From Lacrimispora amygdalina (GTDB lineage: Bacteria > Bacillota > Clostridia > Lachnospirales > Lachnospiraceae): DNA of 64,000 nucleotides. Position 1 is the stretch's first letter; the number at the start of each line of letters is the position of its first letter. Where the stretch lies: assembly GCF_900205965.1 (NCBI RefSeq), contig NZ_OAOF01000007.1, forward strand, positions 62,001 to 126,000, given 5' to 3'. Positions 33,769-43,798 of this stretch are shown in pieces. A program made the position numbers and the translations under genes. The notes beneath the pieces are model-generated. The model had not been told where the DNA came from. It saw only the letters and a list, made by a program, of their open reading frames with translations, and ran no database searches.

Positions 33769-36700
33769 TTGCAGATCCTGCTGGATAAAATTAATTTTAA
33801 TATAAATTCACCATTTCTTCCGGTCATATTATTAATACTAAGTATAATAATTTGTCTGGTACTGATTATCCTGTATTACCGGTTATATCATTTTGATAAG
33901 AAGGTGCGGTTCCCGGCATGTTTTCAGGGAAAAGGAGATAAACCGGGACCCAGTGAATGGGAAAAGCAGATGCTTGATCTGGCAGAGGGTCACAGCCAGG
34001 TCAGACTGACTGGGAACAGCTTTGTTCTGAATGATTATAATCAGGCTGCCTATAAAGAGCTTAATAAGATCAGAGACACTATTTCAGCGTTGTCTCCAGG
34101 TCTCATCTCCCTGATCCCTGCTGCACGCTGGCTTTACGATAACTTTCAGATGATGTACCGGGAAATTAAAAAAGTCCGTACATCCGGCACAAGCTATGCT
34201 GTATTGCCGATTCTGAAGGGAAAGGAATACCATAACTTTCCACGGATCTATGTTGTAGCTAAGAAGATGGTGGCTCTTTCCGGCGGACATTTAAGTGAAG
34301 AAAATATTTCCGTGATGCTGTCAGCTTATCAGCAGAAGATAGCACTTACGGACAAGGAGATCTGGGTTCTGCCTGAAATGCTGGGTTTTTGTGTCCTGGA
34401 AGAAATTATTGTAGTAGCAAAAGAGATACTTCATATGATTGAAGTAAAATCAAGGGCAGAGATGTTTCTTCGTGAGAAGCTGGACCGCAGACAGGGAACG
34501 GCCGATTTATCTGCACTGCTTTGCAAAATAGATGACAGTCTGAAGTCTCACTATTCCTTCCACGCTCATGTCATCTATCTGATGAGAAATATGTCCTTTG
34601 ATGAAGCTTCCATACAAAAATATCTGGAATATCATTTTGCTTCCAGGGACAGACAGGTAAAAACTTCCTCCGTGTTTCAGGAAGAAGGAAAGATCCAGTC
34701 TTTTCTTGAGACAAATATCAGGACTCTGATTGTCAGTTTAAGGGACATCAATGAAGTGGATGAGGAAACGTTTTTTGAGAAATATTCCTGTCTGGAGCAG
34801 ATTTTGTCCCAGGATCCGGCAGGCGTTTATACAAAAATGGATCTGGAATCCAGAGGCATGTACCGTGGTATCATCGTTAAATTATCGCTCCGTTACCGGC
34901 TGATGGAAGAAAAGATAGCGAAAGACTGTCTGGAGCTGGCAATTCAGGGGAGGGACGATCTGTATTGTTCTCATCATGTTGGTGCCTATTTGTTAGGAAA
35001 GGGTTATCCTCTTCTGAAAGCAAAGGCATTGGGAAGACCCATTCCAGGCAGGATTAAGAAAAAATGGAATGTCAAAGGGTTTGTTTACTTCCTGTCCCTG
35101 TTTCTTATGCTTATAGGACTGGGGGCCTGCCTGTTTTATGCGTTTCGCACGCTTGGTGGTATACAGTCAAACGGACGGTCTGCTATTATCCTCCTTGCAG
35201 CCTTACCGCTGTTAACCGGCATCGCAATGGAAATAATTAATTTTATATTTACCAGAAGAATAACAGTCAGGAAAATTCCTGCACTTGACTATCTGTCAGA
35301 AATACCAGATGATGCCAGAACCTTTGTGGTCATGCCGGTTATCGTTTCTTCAAAAGAACAGGGACTGGAATACATGGAGCGTCTGCAAAAGCATTATCTT
35401 GCTAACCGTCAGCCTAACCTTTTCTTTGCACTGCTTCTTGATTATGAAGACTCAAAGGAACAGTTCATGCCAAAGGATGAAGCAATCTTAAATGCACTTA
35501 CTATACGCATGAAAGAACTAAATGAACTCTATCCGTCAGAGCACCAGCGCTTTTCCCTGTTCTTTCGCTGCCGTAAATGGAATAAGGCAGAGAACTGTTA
35601 TATGGGCTGGGAGCGAAAGAGAGGAAAACTGGAAGAGTTTAACAATCTCTTAGACGGGACTGGAAAAGTAAATACCACCTTTTCCGCCATTTATTGTGAC
35701 GAAGCGTTTCTTACTACGTTTCGTTATGTAATAACACTGGATGCAGATACGAATCTGATTCGTGACAATGCCTCCAAACTGGTAGGGTTAATAGATCATC
35801 CCCTTAACAGACCGGTTCTTAATTCCACCGGTCAAAGAGTGGAAGAGGGATATGTCATTATTCAGCCTTCGGTTCGAAATCATATCCCTGACAGGAATAG
35901 CAGCAGATTTACGAAAATCTTTGGGGGAGAATCGGGACTTGCCCATTACGGTACCGTAATATCAGATATTTACCAGGATATTTTTAATGAAGGAATCTAT
36001 ATAGGGAAGGGGATCTACGATAGGAAGGCATTTAGTACAGTGCTTCATAATAAGGTGCCGGAAAACCGGATACTCAGCCATGATCTGTTTGAGAGCTGCT
36101 ATGCACGGACGGCTTTTTCCAGTACTGCCAAAATTATGGATAATTTCCCCAACAGTGTTTTATCCTTTACAAAAAGGGAGCACCGCTGGCTGCGGGGAGA
36201 CTGGCAGTTACTGCCATGGCTTTTTATGAAAAAGACATCAGATGGAAGAAGCTTAAGTCCGTTATCGAGATGGAAGATCTTTGATAATCTGAGAAGAAGC
36301 CTGGTTCCATTCAGCAAGACGTTGTTTGTATTGCTGAATCTGATATGGATGCCAGAAGCGTTTTATCTCTGGCTCCCTCTGGTATTCTTTCATGATCTGT
36401 TTCACCTGGTTATTCTGCTGTGTGCTGTAATTACCCGCAAGCTCATTCGCCCAAAGCTTGCATTTGTGTATAAAGGATTTTTAAAAGAACTGGCTGTGAT
36501 GGTTACAAGAGCTTTTCTGGAGTTTTCAATCACCCCATACCGTGCTTATGTTGCGCTTGATGCAATGATCAGAACACTGTACCGGATTTTGATCAGCAAA
36601 AAAAATCTGCTCCGATGGAATACGGCAGAAGCAGTGGATGCTTCTGTCATTAATACCCGGAAAGGTTATTTTATTACTATGTGGAGTTCTCTGCTCCCTG

Positions 36701-39700
36701 CGCTTTGCCTTTTATTTCCTTTATTATTGGGGAATCTGCCTCTGGCTGGAATGATTTTAACAGTACTCCTCATGGCGGACTGGTTTTTCTCTTTTGAAAT
36801 TGCTTATCAGATCAGTCAGCCGGAAAAGAGACTATATCAGAGAGATAAGGCAGAGGATAAAGAGCTGCTCTTAAATACTGCACGCAAAACCTGGCAGTTT
36901 TTTAAAGAACTTTCCACAAAGGAAAACAACTGGCTCTGTCCGGATAATTATAAGGTATCAAAGGCTGAAAAAGTCAGTGATAAAACATCACCCACCAATA
37001 TCGGGCTTCAGTTTCTGTCAATTCTTTCGGCCAGGGATCTTGGGTTTGAAACCTTAAGCTCTACAGTGGAGTCAGCCGAAAACCTGATGGAGACAGTTCA
37101 GAAAATGGAAAAATGGAAGGGACACCTCTATAACTGGTATCATATCCAGACGTTGGAGGTGCTAAATCCCGCTTATATATCAACGGTGGACAGCGGTAAT
37201 TTCTGGGGACATATGATTGCCCTTAAAAACGGTCTTCTGGAACAGATTGAAAAGCCGGTCTATCCCGATTGCCTCTTGTCGGAACTCAGGGCAGCAATTG
37301 TAAACAGCAGTGAGGAGATAAAGCGTGAAACAGGCAGTTTAAGCGGGCATGGGCTTCGGACCGGATACCAGAAGATAGGAGAACTGACAGAAGATCTGGC
37401 AGATATCTGGGAAGATCTAAACGAGAAAGAACTCAAACCCCCGTCTCATTACCGCCTGACCAGACATTTGATAAACCTGATCGACAGTATTGTAAATGAG
37501 ACTGCGGCTCTCAGGCTGAAAGATGAAAGTTTTTCTTCTTATCCAACATTACGCCGCATAGCGTCAGAAGATAATAAATATGCAAACAGTATGATTGACC
37601 GGATTGAAACATTATCCAGTAAAATAGACAGCATGTTAGCCAATGTTGATTTTAAGTTCTTATTCAATGAAAAGAGAATGCTGTTTCATATTGGATATCA
37701 CGTATCCTCCCATAAACTGGATGACGGCTGCTATGACCTGATGGCATCGGAGTCTTCCCTTACAAGCCTTCTTGCGATAGCCATGGGAGAGGTGCCGTTA
37801 AAGCACTGGTATAAACTGGGAAGACCGCTGACTATCGTGAAAGGAATTCCCTGCTTTGTATCCTGGAGCGGTACAATGTTTGAATATCTGATGCCATGTC
37901 TTGTACTGAAAGAATATGAAGGTTCTGTCTATCAGGAGACCTTTCGGGCAGCGGTACTACAGCAGATGAAGTATGCAAAAGAGGCAGGAATTCCCTGGGG
38001 GATATCAGAATCCCAATATTACCGCTTTGATTTAAATGCGAATTACCAGTATAAAGCATTTGGTGTACCAAAGATAAGACTTCAGCCGGTCCGCAAAAAT
38101 TACCTGGTGGTTGCTCCTTATGCAGCCATACTGGCACTGGATACGGCAGAAAAGGAATGTATGAGCAATTTAAGGAGGCTGAAAGAATTAGGAGCCTTTG
38201 GCGATTACGGTTTCTATGAGTCGGTTGATTTCAATGTGCCGAATTCTGTTGAACTGACACCTTATTGTATTGTAAAATCTTATATGGCGCATCATCAGGG
38301 GATGAATCTGGCTGCCATTAACAATTACCTGAATGAAGGAATTCTCAGGGAACGGTTTCATGCGGAGATGATGATAAAGGCTGCTGAAGTTTTACTGGAA
38401 GAAAAACGCCAGTCTTATTTGATCTCCATTGCAAAACAGGGATATACGATTAAAATTGGGAAGACTCTTTTTACAGAAGACCGTTACAGCAACCGGTATA
38501 TCAGTCATACAGGTGTAAACCCACCAGTTGTAAATTATCTTTCAAACGGGAAGTATTCCCTGATGATTACTTCAGATGGAGATGGTTTCAGCAAATATGA
38601 GGACCGTATGCTTTACCGCTGGAGATCAGATATTTATGCAAATACAGGCCATTATATCTATATTAAGGATATGAAACAGGGGAAATACTGGAGCGCTGCC
38701 TATCATCCCACCAGTACGGAGCCGGAGGATTACCAGGTGGTATTCAGTCCTCACCAGGCGGAATTTAAACGAAAGGATGGGGATATCACAACGCATATGA
38801 TTGTGAGTCTGGATGCAGATCACAATTTTGAAGTTCGCAAAATCACTTTAACTAATCATGGAAATGAGGAAAGACAACTGGAAGTGACCAGTTATATGGA
38901 AGTGGTAAACGACACCCATATGGCTGAAATCAGCCATCCGGCGTTTAATAAGCTTTTTCTTGAAACGGAGTATTTAAAGGATCAGGATATCATTCTGGCG
39001 AAAAGGCGGCAGAGGAAAGAGCAAAACAATCCGTATGTAATGCATATGGCAAGAACTGATGCCAGGTTATGTAAGAAAATCGAATTTGAAAATGACAGAA
39101 AACGGTTTATAGGCAGAAATAATACGCTGGAAAATCCTGATTCCGTGGTTAACAGCATTGCCTTTTTTAATGATTCTGGTTTTTGCAACGATCCGATTAT
39201 GAGTCTGCGGGGACAACTGAGTATTGGAGCAGGAGAATCTGCATGCATATCTTTTATTACGGGTGTATGCAGCAGTAAAAAAGAGGCTGTAAAAATTGCG
39301 GAGGAGCTGAATGTAAGCTACCGGATTGATGATATTCTGGAGAAATTCCGGCTTCAGAGCAACCTGGAATTAAAGTATCTGGAAGTTACCAGAACACAGC
39401 TGAATTCGTTTCAGAATATGATCAGTCCCATCTTTTATCCTGCAGGTATTTACCGGGGGCCTCATGAAAATATCAGACGCAATTTTAAGAATCAGAGTTT
39501 TTTATGGAAATTTGGTATATCCGGAGATAACCCGATTCTGCTTTTCATGGTCAGGTCTATGGATGAGGAACGAATTTTAAAGGATGTATTAAAGGCATAC
39601 GAATATCTGAGAGTCAATCTGGTTATGGTGGATCTAATCATTCTCATCGATTCCAAATATGGGTATCTTCAGGAGGTGGATCAGTTAATTAATGATCTGA

Positions 39701-39888
39701 CAAGTTCACTTCGTATCTATGATTCCGGAACCGGTAAGCCAAGCTTTTTCACACTTCATACGTATGAGCTGCTTCCGGCTGAGATAGATCTGCTGTATAC
39801 GGTTGCACGGGTGGTATTCACAGAAAAGACTGGAATTTATTTTACTAACAGGAAAGAAAACAAATCGGAGCTGCTGGAGGAATATTAG
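33769..39888 (+). CDS. cgs: Cyclic beta-1,2-glucan synthase, GT84 plus cyclisation part (lacks phosphorylase module)
   Basis: A giant membrane enzyme of 2039 residues (2059 if started at 33709). Numbered from 33709: an N-terminal helix at about 27-50; paired helices at 450-520; a GT84 glycosyltransferase with the DADT catalytic motif at 678-681, HPLNRP, and HRWLRGDWQL at 825; further helices at 870-1035; a cyclisation (GH189-type) region at about 1060-1560 including NNWLCPDNY, STVDSGNFWGH and the closing AHHQGM; and a GH94-type beta-sandwich at 1585-1770. It makes UDP-glucose-derived beta-1,2-glucan and closes it to rings. Whole synthases are near 2800 residues and end in a GH94 module, here encoded by the next gene. 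I prefer the TTG at 33769 because AAGGAGG lies 8 bases upstream. The ATG at 33709 has no binding site. Confidence 0.87.
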   Translation: MQILLDKINFNINSPFLPVILLILSIIICLVLIILYYRLYHFDKKVRFPACFQGKGDKPGPSEWEKQMLDLAEGHSQVRLTGNSFVLNDYNQAAYKELNKIRDTISALSPGLISLIPAARWLYDNFQMMYREIKKVRTSGTSYAVLPILKGKEYHNFPRIYVVAKKMVALSGGHLSEENISVMLSAYQQKIALTDKEIWVLPEMLGFCVLEEIIVVAKEILHMIEVKSRAEMFLREKLDRRQGTADLSALLCKIDDSLKSHYSFHAHVIYLMRNMSFDEASIQKYLEYHFASRDRQVKTSSVFQEEGKIQSFLETNIRTLIVSLRDINEVDEETFFEKYSCLEQILSQDPAGVYTKMDLESRGMYRGIIVKLSLRYRLMEEKIAKDCLELAIQGRDDLYCSHHVGAYLLGKGYPLLKAKALGRPIPGRIKKKWNVKGFVYFLSLFLMLIGLGACLFYAFRTLGGIQSNGRSAIILLAALPLLTGIAMEIINFIFTRRITVRKIPALDYLSEIPDDARTFVVMPVIVSSKEQGLEYMERLQKHYLANRQPNLFFALLLDYEDSKEQFMPKDEAILNALTIRMKELNELYPSEHQRFSLFFRCRKWNKAENCYMGWERKRGKLEEFNNLLDGTGKVNTTFSAIYCDEAFLTTFRYVITLDADTNLIRDNASKLVGLIDHPLNRPVLNSTGQRVEEGYVIIQPSVRNHIPDRNSSRFTKIFGGESGLAHYGTVISDIYQDIFNEGIYIGKGIYDRKAFSTVLHNKVPENRILSHDLFESCYARTAFSSTAKIMDNFPNSVLSFTKREHRWLRGDWQLLPWLFMKKTSDGRSLSPLSRWKIFDNLRRSLVPFSKTLFVLLNLIWMPEAFYLWLPLVFFHDLFHLVILLCAVITRKLIRPKLAFVYKGFLKELAVMVTRAFLEFSITPYRAYVALDAMIRTLYRILISKKNLLRWNTAEAVDASVINTRKGYFITMWSSLLPALCLLFPLLLGNLPLAGMILTVLLMADWFFSFEIAYQISQPEKRLYQRDKAEDKELLLNTARKTWQFFKELSTKENNWLCPDNYKVSKAEKVSDKTSPTNIGLQFLSILSARDLGFETLSSTVESAENLMETVQKMEKWKGHLYNWYHIQTLEVLNPAYISTVDSGNFWGHMIALKNGLLEQIEKPVYPDCLLSELRAAIVNSSEEIKRETGSLSGHGLRTGYQKIGELTEDLADIWEDLNEKELKPPSHYRLTRHLINLIDSIVNETAALRLKDESFSSYPTLRRIASEDNKYANSMIDRIETLSSKIDSMLANVDFKFLFNEKRMLFHIGYHVSSHKLDDGCYDLMASESSLTSLLAIAMGEVPLKHWYKLGRPLTIVKGIPCFVSWSGTMFEYLMPCLVLKEYEGSVYQETFRAAVLQQMKYAKEAGIPWGISESQYYRFDLNANYQYKAFGVPKIRLQPVRKNYLVVAPYAAILALDTAEKECMSNLRRLKELGAFGDYGFYESVDFNVPNSVELTPYCIVKSYMAHHQGMNLAAINNYLNEGILRERFHAEMMIKAAEVLLEEKRQSYLISIAKQGYTIKIGKTLFTEDRYSNRYISHTGVNPPVVNYLSNGKYSLMITSDGDGFSKYEDRMLYRWRSDIYANTGHYIYIKDMKQGKYWSAAYHPTSTEPEDYQVVFSPHQAEFKRKDGDITTHMIVSLDADHNFEVRKITLTNHGNEERQLEVTSYMEVVNDTHMAEISHPAFNKLFLETEYLKDQDIILAKRRQRKEQNNPYVMHMARTDARLCKKIEFENDRKRFIGRNNTLENPDSVVNSIAFFNDSGFCNDPIMSLRGQLSIGAGESACISFITGVCSSKKEAVKIAEELNVSYRIDDILEKFRLQSNLELKYLEVTRTQLNSFQNMISPIFYPAGIYRGPHENIRRNFKNQSFLWKFGISGDNPILLFMVRSMDEERILKDVLKAYEYLRVNLVMVDLIILIDSKYGYLQEVDQLINDLTSSLRIYDSGTGKPSFFTLHTYELLPAEIDLLYTVARVVFTEKTGIYFTNRKENKSELLEEY

Positions 39889-39893
39889 TTCTT

Positions 39894-42287
39894 ATGGAAA
39901 ATTACGAATTTTTTAATGGTTTCGGGGGATTTGTCTGTGAGGGCAGAGAGTATGAAATCCTCCTTGACGGGAATAACAGGCCGCCGGCACCCTGGATTAA
40001 TGTTATCTCAAACAAGAACTTCGGTTTCCAGATATCAGAGTCGGGTGCTGGCTTTACCTGGAACATTAACAGCAGGGAAAATAAGATTACACCCTGGTCC
40101 AATGATCCGGTCAGTGACAAAGCCTCCGAGGCAGTCTATATTCTGGATGAAATAACCGGAGAGGTGATGACTCCCATGTCCTTAGGCAGATCGGACAGGG
40201 GAATATACCGGGTGAGGCATGGCTTTGGATACAGCAGATTCCTTCATGAGGAATCACTGATTGATCAGGAACTGACAGTTTTCTGCCCTTTGGATGAATC
40301 GTTAAAGTTATGGAACTTAAAGCTTAAAAATCAATCAGATAAAGTAAAATATTTAAGCCTGACCTACTATGTGGAATGGGTTCTGGGTACACAAAGTGAA
40401 CAGACAAATCCCTATATTCTTACTTCCTATGATAATGAACATGAATTTCTTTATGCAAAAAACATTTACACCATGAACTTCCAAAACAATATATCCTATT
40501 TATTCTCCAATGAGACAATTGTAGGATATACCGGAGACAGGAAGGAGTTTCTGGGGCACAAAGGCAGTATCCGGGAACCGCGGGGAGCGGAGGTCAAGCT
40601 TACCTGCAATACAGGAGTATGCTATGATCCCTGTGGCGCAATACAGGTTTCTGTTGCGCTGCAGCCCCAGGAAAGCAAGACAGTAGTCTTTGGACTGGGA
40701 CAGAGCAGCAGTCTGAATGAGATAAACAAAATCAGAAATAAGTACCGGGAATTGGCTGCGGCAGAAAAAGAGCTTGAAAGAGTCAGAGCATACTGGGATA
40801 AGTTATTAGGTACGATGCAGGTAAAAACAAAGGACCGGGCTGTTGATATCCTTTTAAACGGCTGGCTGCTATATCAGTCTGTTTCCTGCCGTATACAGGC
40901 GAGAGCAGGATTTTATCAATGCGGGGGAGCTTATGGATTCCGGGATCAGCTTCAGGATACCCTTTCCCTGCTGTTTACAGCTCCGGATATTCTGCGGGGG
41001 CAGATTTTAATTGCCTGCAGCAGGCAGTTTGAAGAAGGGGATGTCCAGCATTGGTGGCATCCGCCTATGGGAGTCGGTGTGAGAACCAGGATATCGGATG
41101 ATCTTCTCTGGCTGCCTTATTGCACGGCGGCTTATATCCGAAGTACAGGGGATCTGTCAATTCTAAAGGAAATGGTGCCTTATATCAAAGGACCGGTACT
41201 GGAGGAAAACCAGCATGATATCATGTTCACACCGGAAGTGTCCGTTAGGGTTGAAAGTGTCTACGAACATTGCAAAAAAGCCATAGAACGGACTTCATTT
41301 GGAGAACATGGACTTCCTCTCATGGGGGGAGGTGACTGGAATGATGGTATGAATGAAGTTGGAATGCTGGGGAAGGGGGAAAGTGTATGGCTTGCCTGGT
41401 TTTTCTATACCGTATTAAGTGATTTTATTCCTCTCTGCGATCAGGAAGGCGATAACGTTTATGGCCGGGAACTGGAACAGAAGCGGGAAAAGCTGCTGCA
41501 GAGTATTGAAGAAAACGCCTGGGATGGCGAGTGGTACCTCCGGGCATTTTATGACGATGGATCGAAGCTTGGCTCAAAAGAAAATGATGAATGCATGATT
41601 GATTCCATCAGCCAATCCTGGAGCGTGATCTCAAAAGGAGCGCAGGCGGAACGTGCAGAAACAGCAATGAAGTCAGCGTGGCGTTATCTGGTAAGGGAAG
41701 AGGATGCTCTTTCCCTGCTATTGGCGCCGCCTTTTGATAAAACCAGTAAAAATCCGGGATATATTAAGAATTATATCCCCGGAATCCGGGAAAACGGAGG
41801 CCAGTACACCCATGCAGCGGTCTGGCTTGCAATTGCAACAGCCATGCAGCACAATTATGACATGGCACAGACCCTTTTTACCATACTGAACCCCATCTAT
41901 ATTACGCAGAAAAAGAAGGAGGTTCTCCGATACGAGAAAGAACCTTATGTTATTACCGCTGATATATCCTTAAGCCCACCCTATACAGGAAGAGGCGGAT
42001 GGAGCTGGTATACCGGTTCGGCAGGCTGGATGTATCAGGGACTGTTAAGCTGGTTCCTGGGTATTAGAAAAGAAGGAAATGAACTGGTGATTGATCCGGC
42101 AACTCCTGCTGATTTCGGTGATTTTTCCGTCGAATATAAGTATGGGAGTTCCCTATATGAAATCCGGGTTGAGAGCAGAAGCAAGGGCATGCTGACAACA
42201 GAGACAGTTACGGTGGATGGAAGGGCGGTTCAGGGGAACAGAATTTCACTGGAAGATGATGGAGAAAAGCATTTTGTTATGGTATAA
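39894..42287 (+). CDS. GH94 phosphorylase module of cyclic glucan synthase, as a separate protein
   Basis: A 797-residue protein holding exactly what the preceding gene lacks: a beta-sandwich domain (residues 1-270; NGFGGFVCEGREYEI, PAPWINVISN, YYVEWVLG) and a complete (alpha/alpha)6 GH94 catalytic domain. YGFRDQLQDTL, QHWWHPP and GVRTRISDDLLWLPY are present. The general acid Asp is in GGGDWNDGMNEVG (about residues 478-490), and the phosphate-binding GRGGWSWYTGSAGW is near 700. In known synthases this module trims linear glucan by phosphorolysis and sets ring size. The ATG lies 5 bases after the synthase stop, in another frame, with GGAGG inside the synthase end. The split therefore looks like a true gene boundary, not decay. 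Confidence 0.9.
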   Translation: MENYEFFNGFGGFVCEGREYEILLDGNNRPPAPWINVISNKNFGFQISESGAGFTWNINSRENKITPWSNDPVSDKASEAVYILDEITGEVMTPMSLGRSDRGIYRVRHGFGYSRFLHEESLIDQELTVFCPLDESLKLWNLKLKNQSDKVKYLSLTYYVEWVLGTQSEQTNPYILTSYDNEHEFLYAKNIYTMNFQNNISYLFSNETIVGYTGDRKEFLGHKGSIREPRGAEVKLTCNTGVCYDPCGAIQVSVALQPQESKTVVFGLGQSSSLNEINKIRNKYRELAAAEKELERVRAYWDKLLGTMQVKTKDRAVDILLNGWLLYQSVSCRIQARAGFYQCGGAYGFRDQLQDTLSLLFTAPDILRGQILIACSRQFEEGDVQHWWHPPMGVGVRTRISDDLLWLPYCTAAYIRSTGDLSILKEMVPYIKGPVLEENQHDIMFTPEVSVRVESVYEHCKKAIERTSFGEHGLPLMGGGDWNDGMNEVGMLGKGESVWLAWFFYTVLSDFIPLCDQEGDNVYGRELEQKREKLLQSIEENAWDGEWYLRAFYDDGSKLGSKENDECMIDSISQSWSVISKGAQAERAETAMKSAWRYLVREEDALSLLLAPPFDKTSKNPGYIKNYIPGIRENGGQYTHAAVWLAIATAMQHNYDMAQTLFTILNPIYITQKKKEVLRYEKEPYVITADISLSPPYTGRGGWSWYTGSAGWMYQGLLSWFLGIRKEGNELVIDPATPADFGDFSVEYKYGSSLYEIRVESRSKGMLTTETVTVDGRAVQGNRISLEDDGEKHFVMV

Positions 42288-42300
42288 AGCAAATGGCTGT

Positions 42301-42343
42301 CTGGAAAAGGGGCACCTGGTGTGCCCCTTTTCCAGACTAATTT
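42301..42343. terminator. Bidirectional terminator
   Basis: A perfect 15-bp stem (42301-42315 with 42321-42335) with a 5-base loop, followed by a T-rich tract. It ends the glucan synthase operon and the convergent zinc-ribbon gene. Confidence 0.93.
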
Positions 42344-42582
42344 TATTGCAATTCTTCGCCGCAATTGCTGCAGATTTTCGGATTCGATCCTTTTCCCAGA
42401 TAATGATTGCATTTTGGACATCTCCAGTTAATCTTTGAAAATATCACAACTCCAATAATGACCACGACTGCTGCCGGGCGAATGGAAATTAGAAATAAAA
42501 TAATTGCAACTATTAAACCAAGAATTGGAACAAGAATTTGAAGTTTTTTCTTTTTTTTGAATGCTTCTTTCGTATCTGACAT
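42343..42582 (-). CDS. Small membrane protein with zinc ribbon
   Basis: A 79-residue protein with a basic N-terminus (KEAFKKKKK), one long or two short hydrophobic helices (about residues 15-48), and a C-terminal zinc ribbon with CPKC and CSNC pairs. The function is unknown. Zinc-ribbon membrane proteins of this size are common in Clostridia. It is a single gene converging on the glucan synthase operon, and an AGGAGG lies before its ATG. Confidence 0.8.
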   Translation of the reverse strand: MSDTKEAFKKKKKLQILVPILGLIVAIILFLISIRPAAVVVIIGVVIFSKINWRCPKCNHYLGKGSNPKICSNCGEELQ

Positions 42583-42708
42583 GAATAGTCCTCCTCATAT
42601 GTAGGTATTTTGTTAAAATTAGATACACTACAAATATAATACGGGAAAACATTTACATTGCAAGTACTTATCGATATAATTATGAGTATTAAGTGCTAAG
42701 GAGGTTTC

Positions 42709-43749
42709 ATGGTTGACATTAAATTTATAGCTCAGAAAGCAGGTGTATCCATTGCCACGGTATCAAGAGTACTCAATCATTCCAAACCTGTAAGTAAGAA
42801 ACTGGAAGAGAAAGTACTTGATACGGTTATAAAATATAACTATTATCCAAAGTCATCGGACCGTTTTAATGCTTCTAAGCGTACGTTTATGATTAGTATC
42901 CTGATAGAAGACCATATTAATCAATTTCACTCTGAAATTTTACCCCAGATCACTCAGCATATTGCTCAGGCAGGATATCAGGCACTCATCAATATTGTTG
43001 GTACAAGCATGAAGCAAAAAGAAACTGCCATTCATGAGCTTACTGCCCGCCGTGTTGAAGGTATCATTGCTTTGTTTCATTTAGATGAATTATCCGCTAA
43101 GCGTCTGAAAAGTCTATCAAAAGTTCCCTTTTTGCATTCAGAACCTCTGGTGAAAGGGGTTAGTTACAATCAGATTAATTACGATGCTTCCTACAAGGTT
43201 GGAGAGTATTTAATCTCATTGGAACACAAAAAAATTGGCTGCGTTTTTTTTGAGTATTATGGTAAAAACTGTTATCTGGATGCCAGATATGACGGTTTTA
43301 AACAGGCTTTGAAAGACCATAATATCAACATTAATAAAAATTATTTTTATAAAAGTGATATCAGAATGCATAATGGCTGGAATATTGTAAATGAAATAAG
43401 TAAAACAGATGACAGACCAAGTGCATTGTTTTGTGTATCGGATGAACTGGCAATTGGAATGATATCCGCTTTATTTCAGAGAGGGATTACCGTACCTGAC
43501 GAGATATCGATCATTGGATATGATGGAATTCCTCTGGGTCAGCAGATAAAACCCAGATTAACAAGTGTATACCAGCCATTTGAATTCTGGATTAAAAGAA
43601 TAGCAGATGTACTGATAGCGGAGATTGAACATGAGAACCTGGAACCCATTCGTGAAGAGATAATTCTTGAGAATTTGCCCTATATTAGAATATGCGAGAG
43701 CTGTACCAGTCCACCGGGATTAGGAAGTGGTGTGTATGGTCATGAATAA
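42709..43749 (+). CDS. LacI-family transcriptional regulator
   Basis: A 346-residue LacI/GalR regulator. The helix-turn-helix is FIAQKAGVSIATVSRVLNHS (residues 6-25), with the hinge helix near 50-60, followed by a periplasmic-binding-protein-like sugar domain including FCVSDELAIGMISAL and ISIIGYDGIPLGQ. Ribosome binding site AAGGAGG precedes the ATG. No catabolic operon follows, so its target is uncertain. The glucan synthase operon upstream or a distant sugar locus are possibilities. Confidence 0.92.
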   Translation: MVDIKFIAQKAGVSIATVSRVLNHSKPVSKKLEEKVLDTVIKYNYYPKSSDRFNASKRTFMISILIEDHINQFHSEILPQITQHIAQAGYQALINIVGTSMKQKETAIHELTARRVEGIIALFHLDELSAKRLKSLSKVPFLHSEPLVKGVSYNQINYDASYKVGEYLISLEHKKIGCVFFEYYGKNCYLDARYDGFKQALKDHNININKNYFYKSDIRMHNGWNIVNEISKTDDRPSALFCVSDELAIGMISALFQRGITVPDEISIIGYDGIPLGQQIKPRLTSVYQPFEFWIKRIADVLIAEIEHENLEPIREEIILENLPYIRICESCTSPPGLGSGVYGHE

Positions 43750-43798
43750 AACTTTCCTATAAGCTAAAAATAATTACGACAGAAAAGGAGAACTGGAT

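Noticed and set aside
39860..39920. Frameshift mutation breaking a single cyclic glucan synthase gene
   Set aside because: The break falls at a domain linker, the second gene has its own ATG and correctly spaced GGAGG, and no residue of either domain seems missing. A genuine split is more likely, although resequencing is advisable.
39894..42287. Independent cellobiose or 1,2-beta-oligoglucan phosphorylase
   Set aside because: Cannot be fully excluded, but direct linkage to a synthase lacking exactly this module makes it the missing part of the same enzyme.
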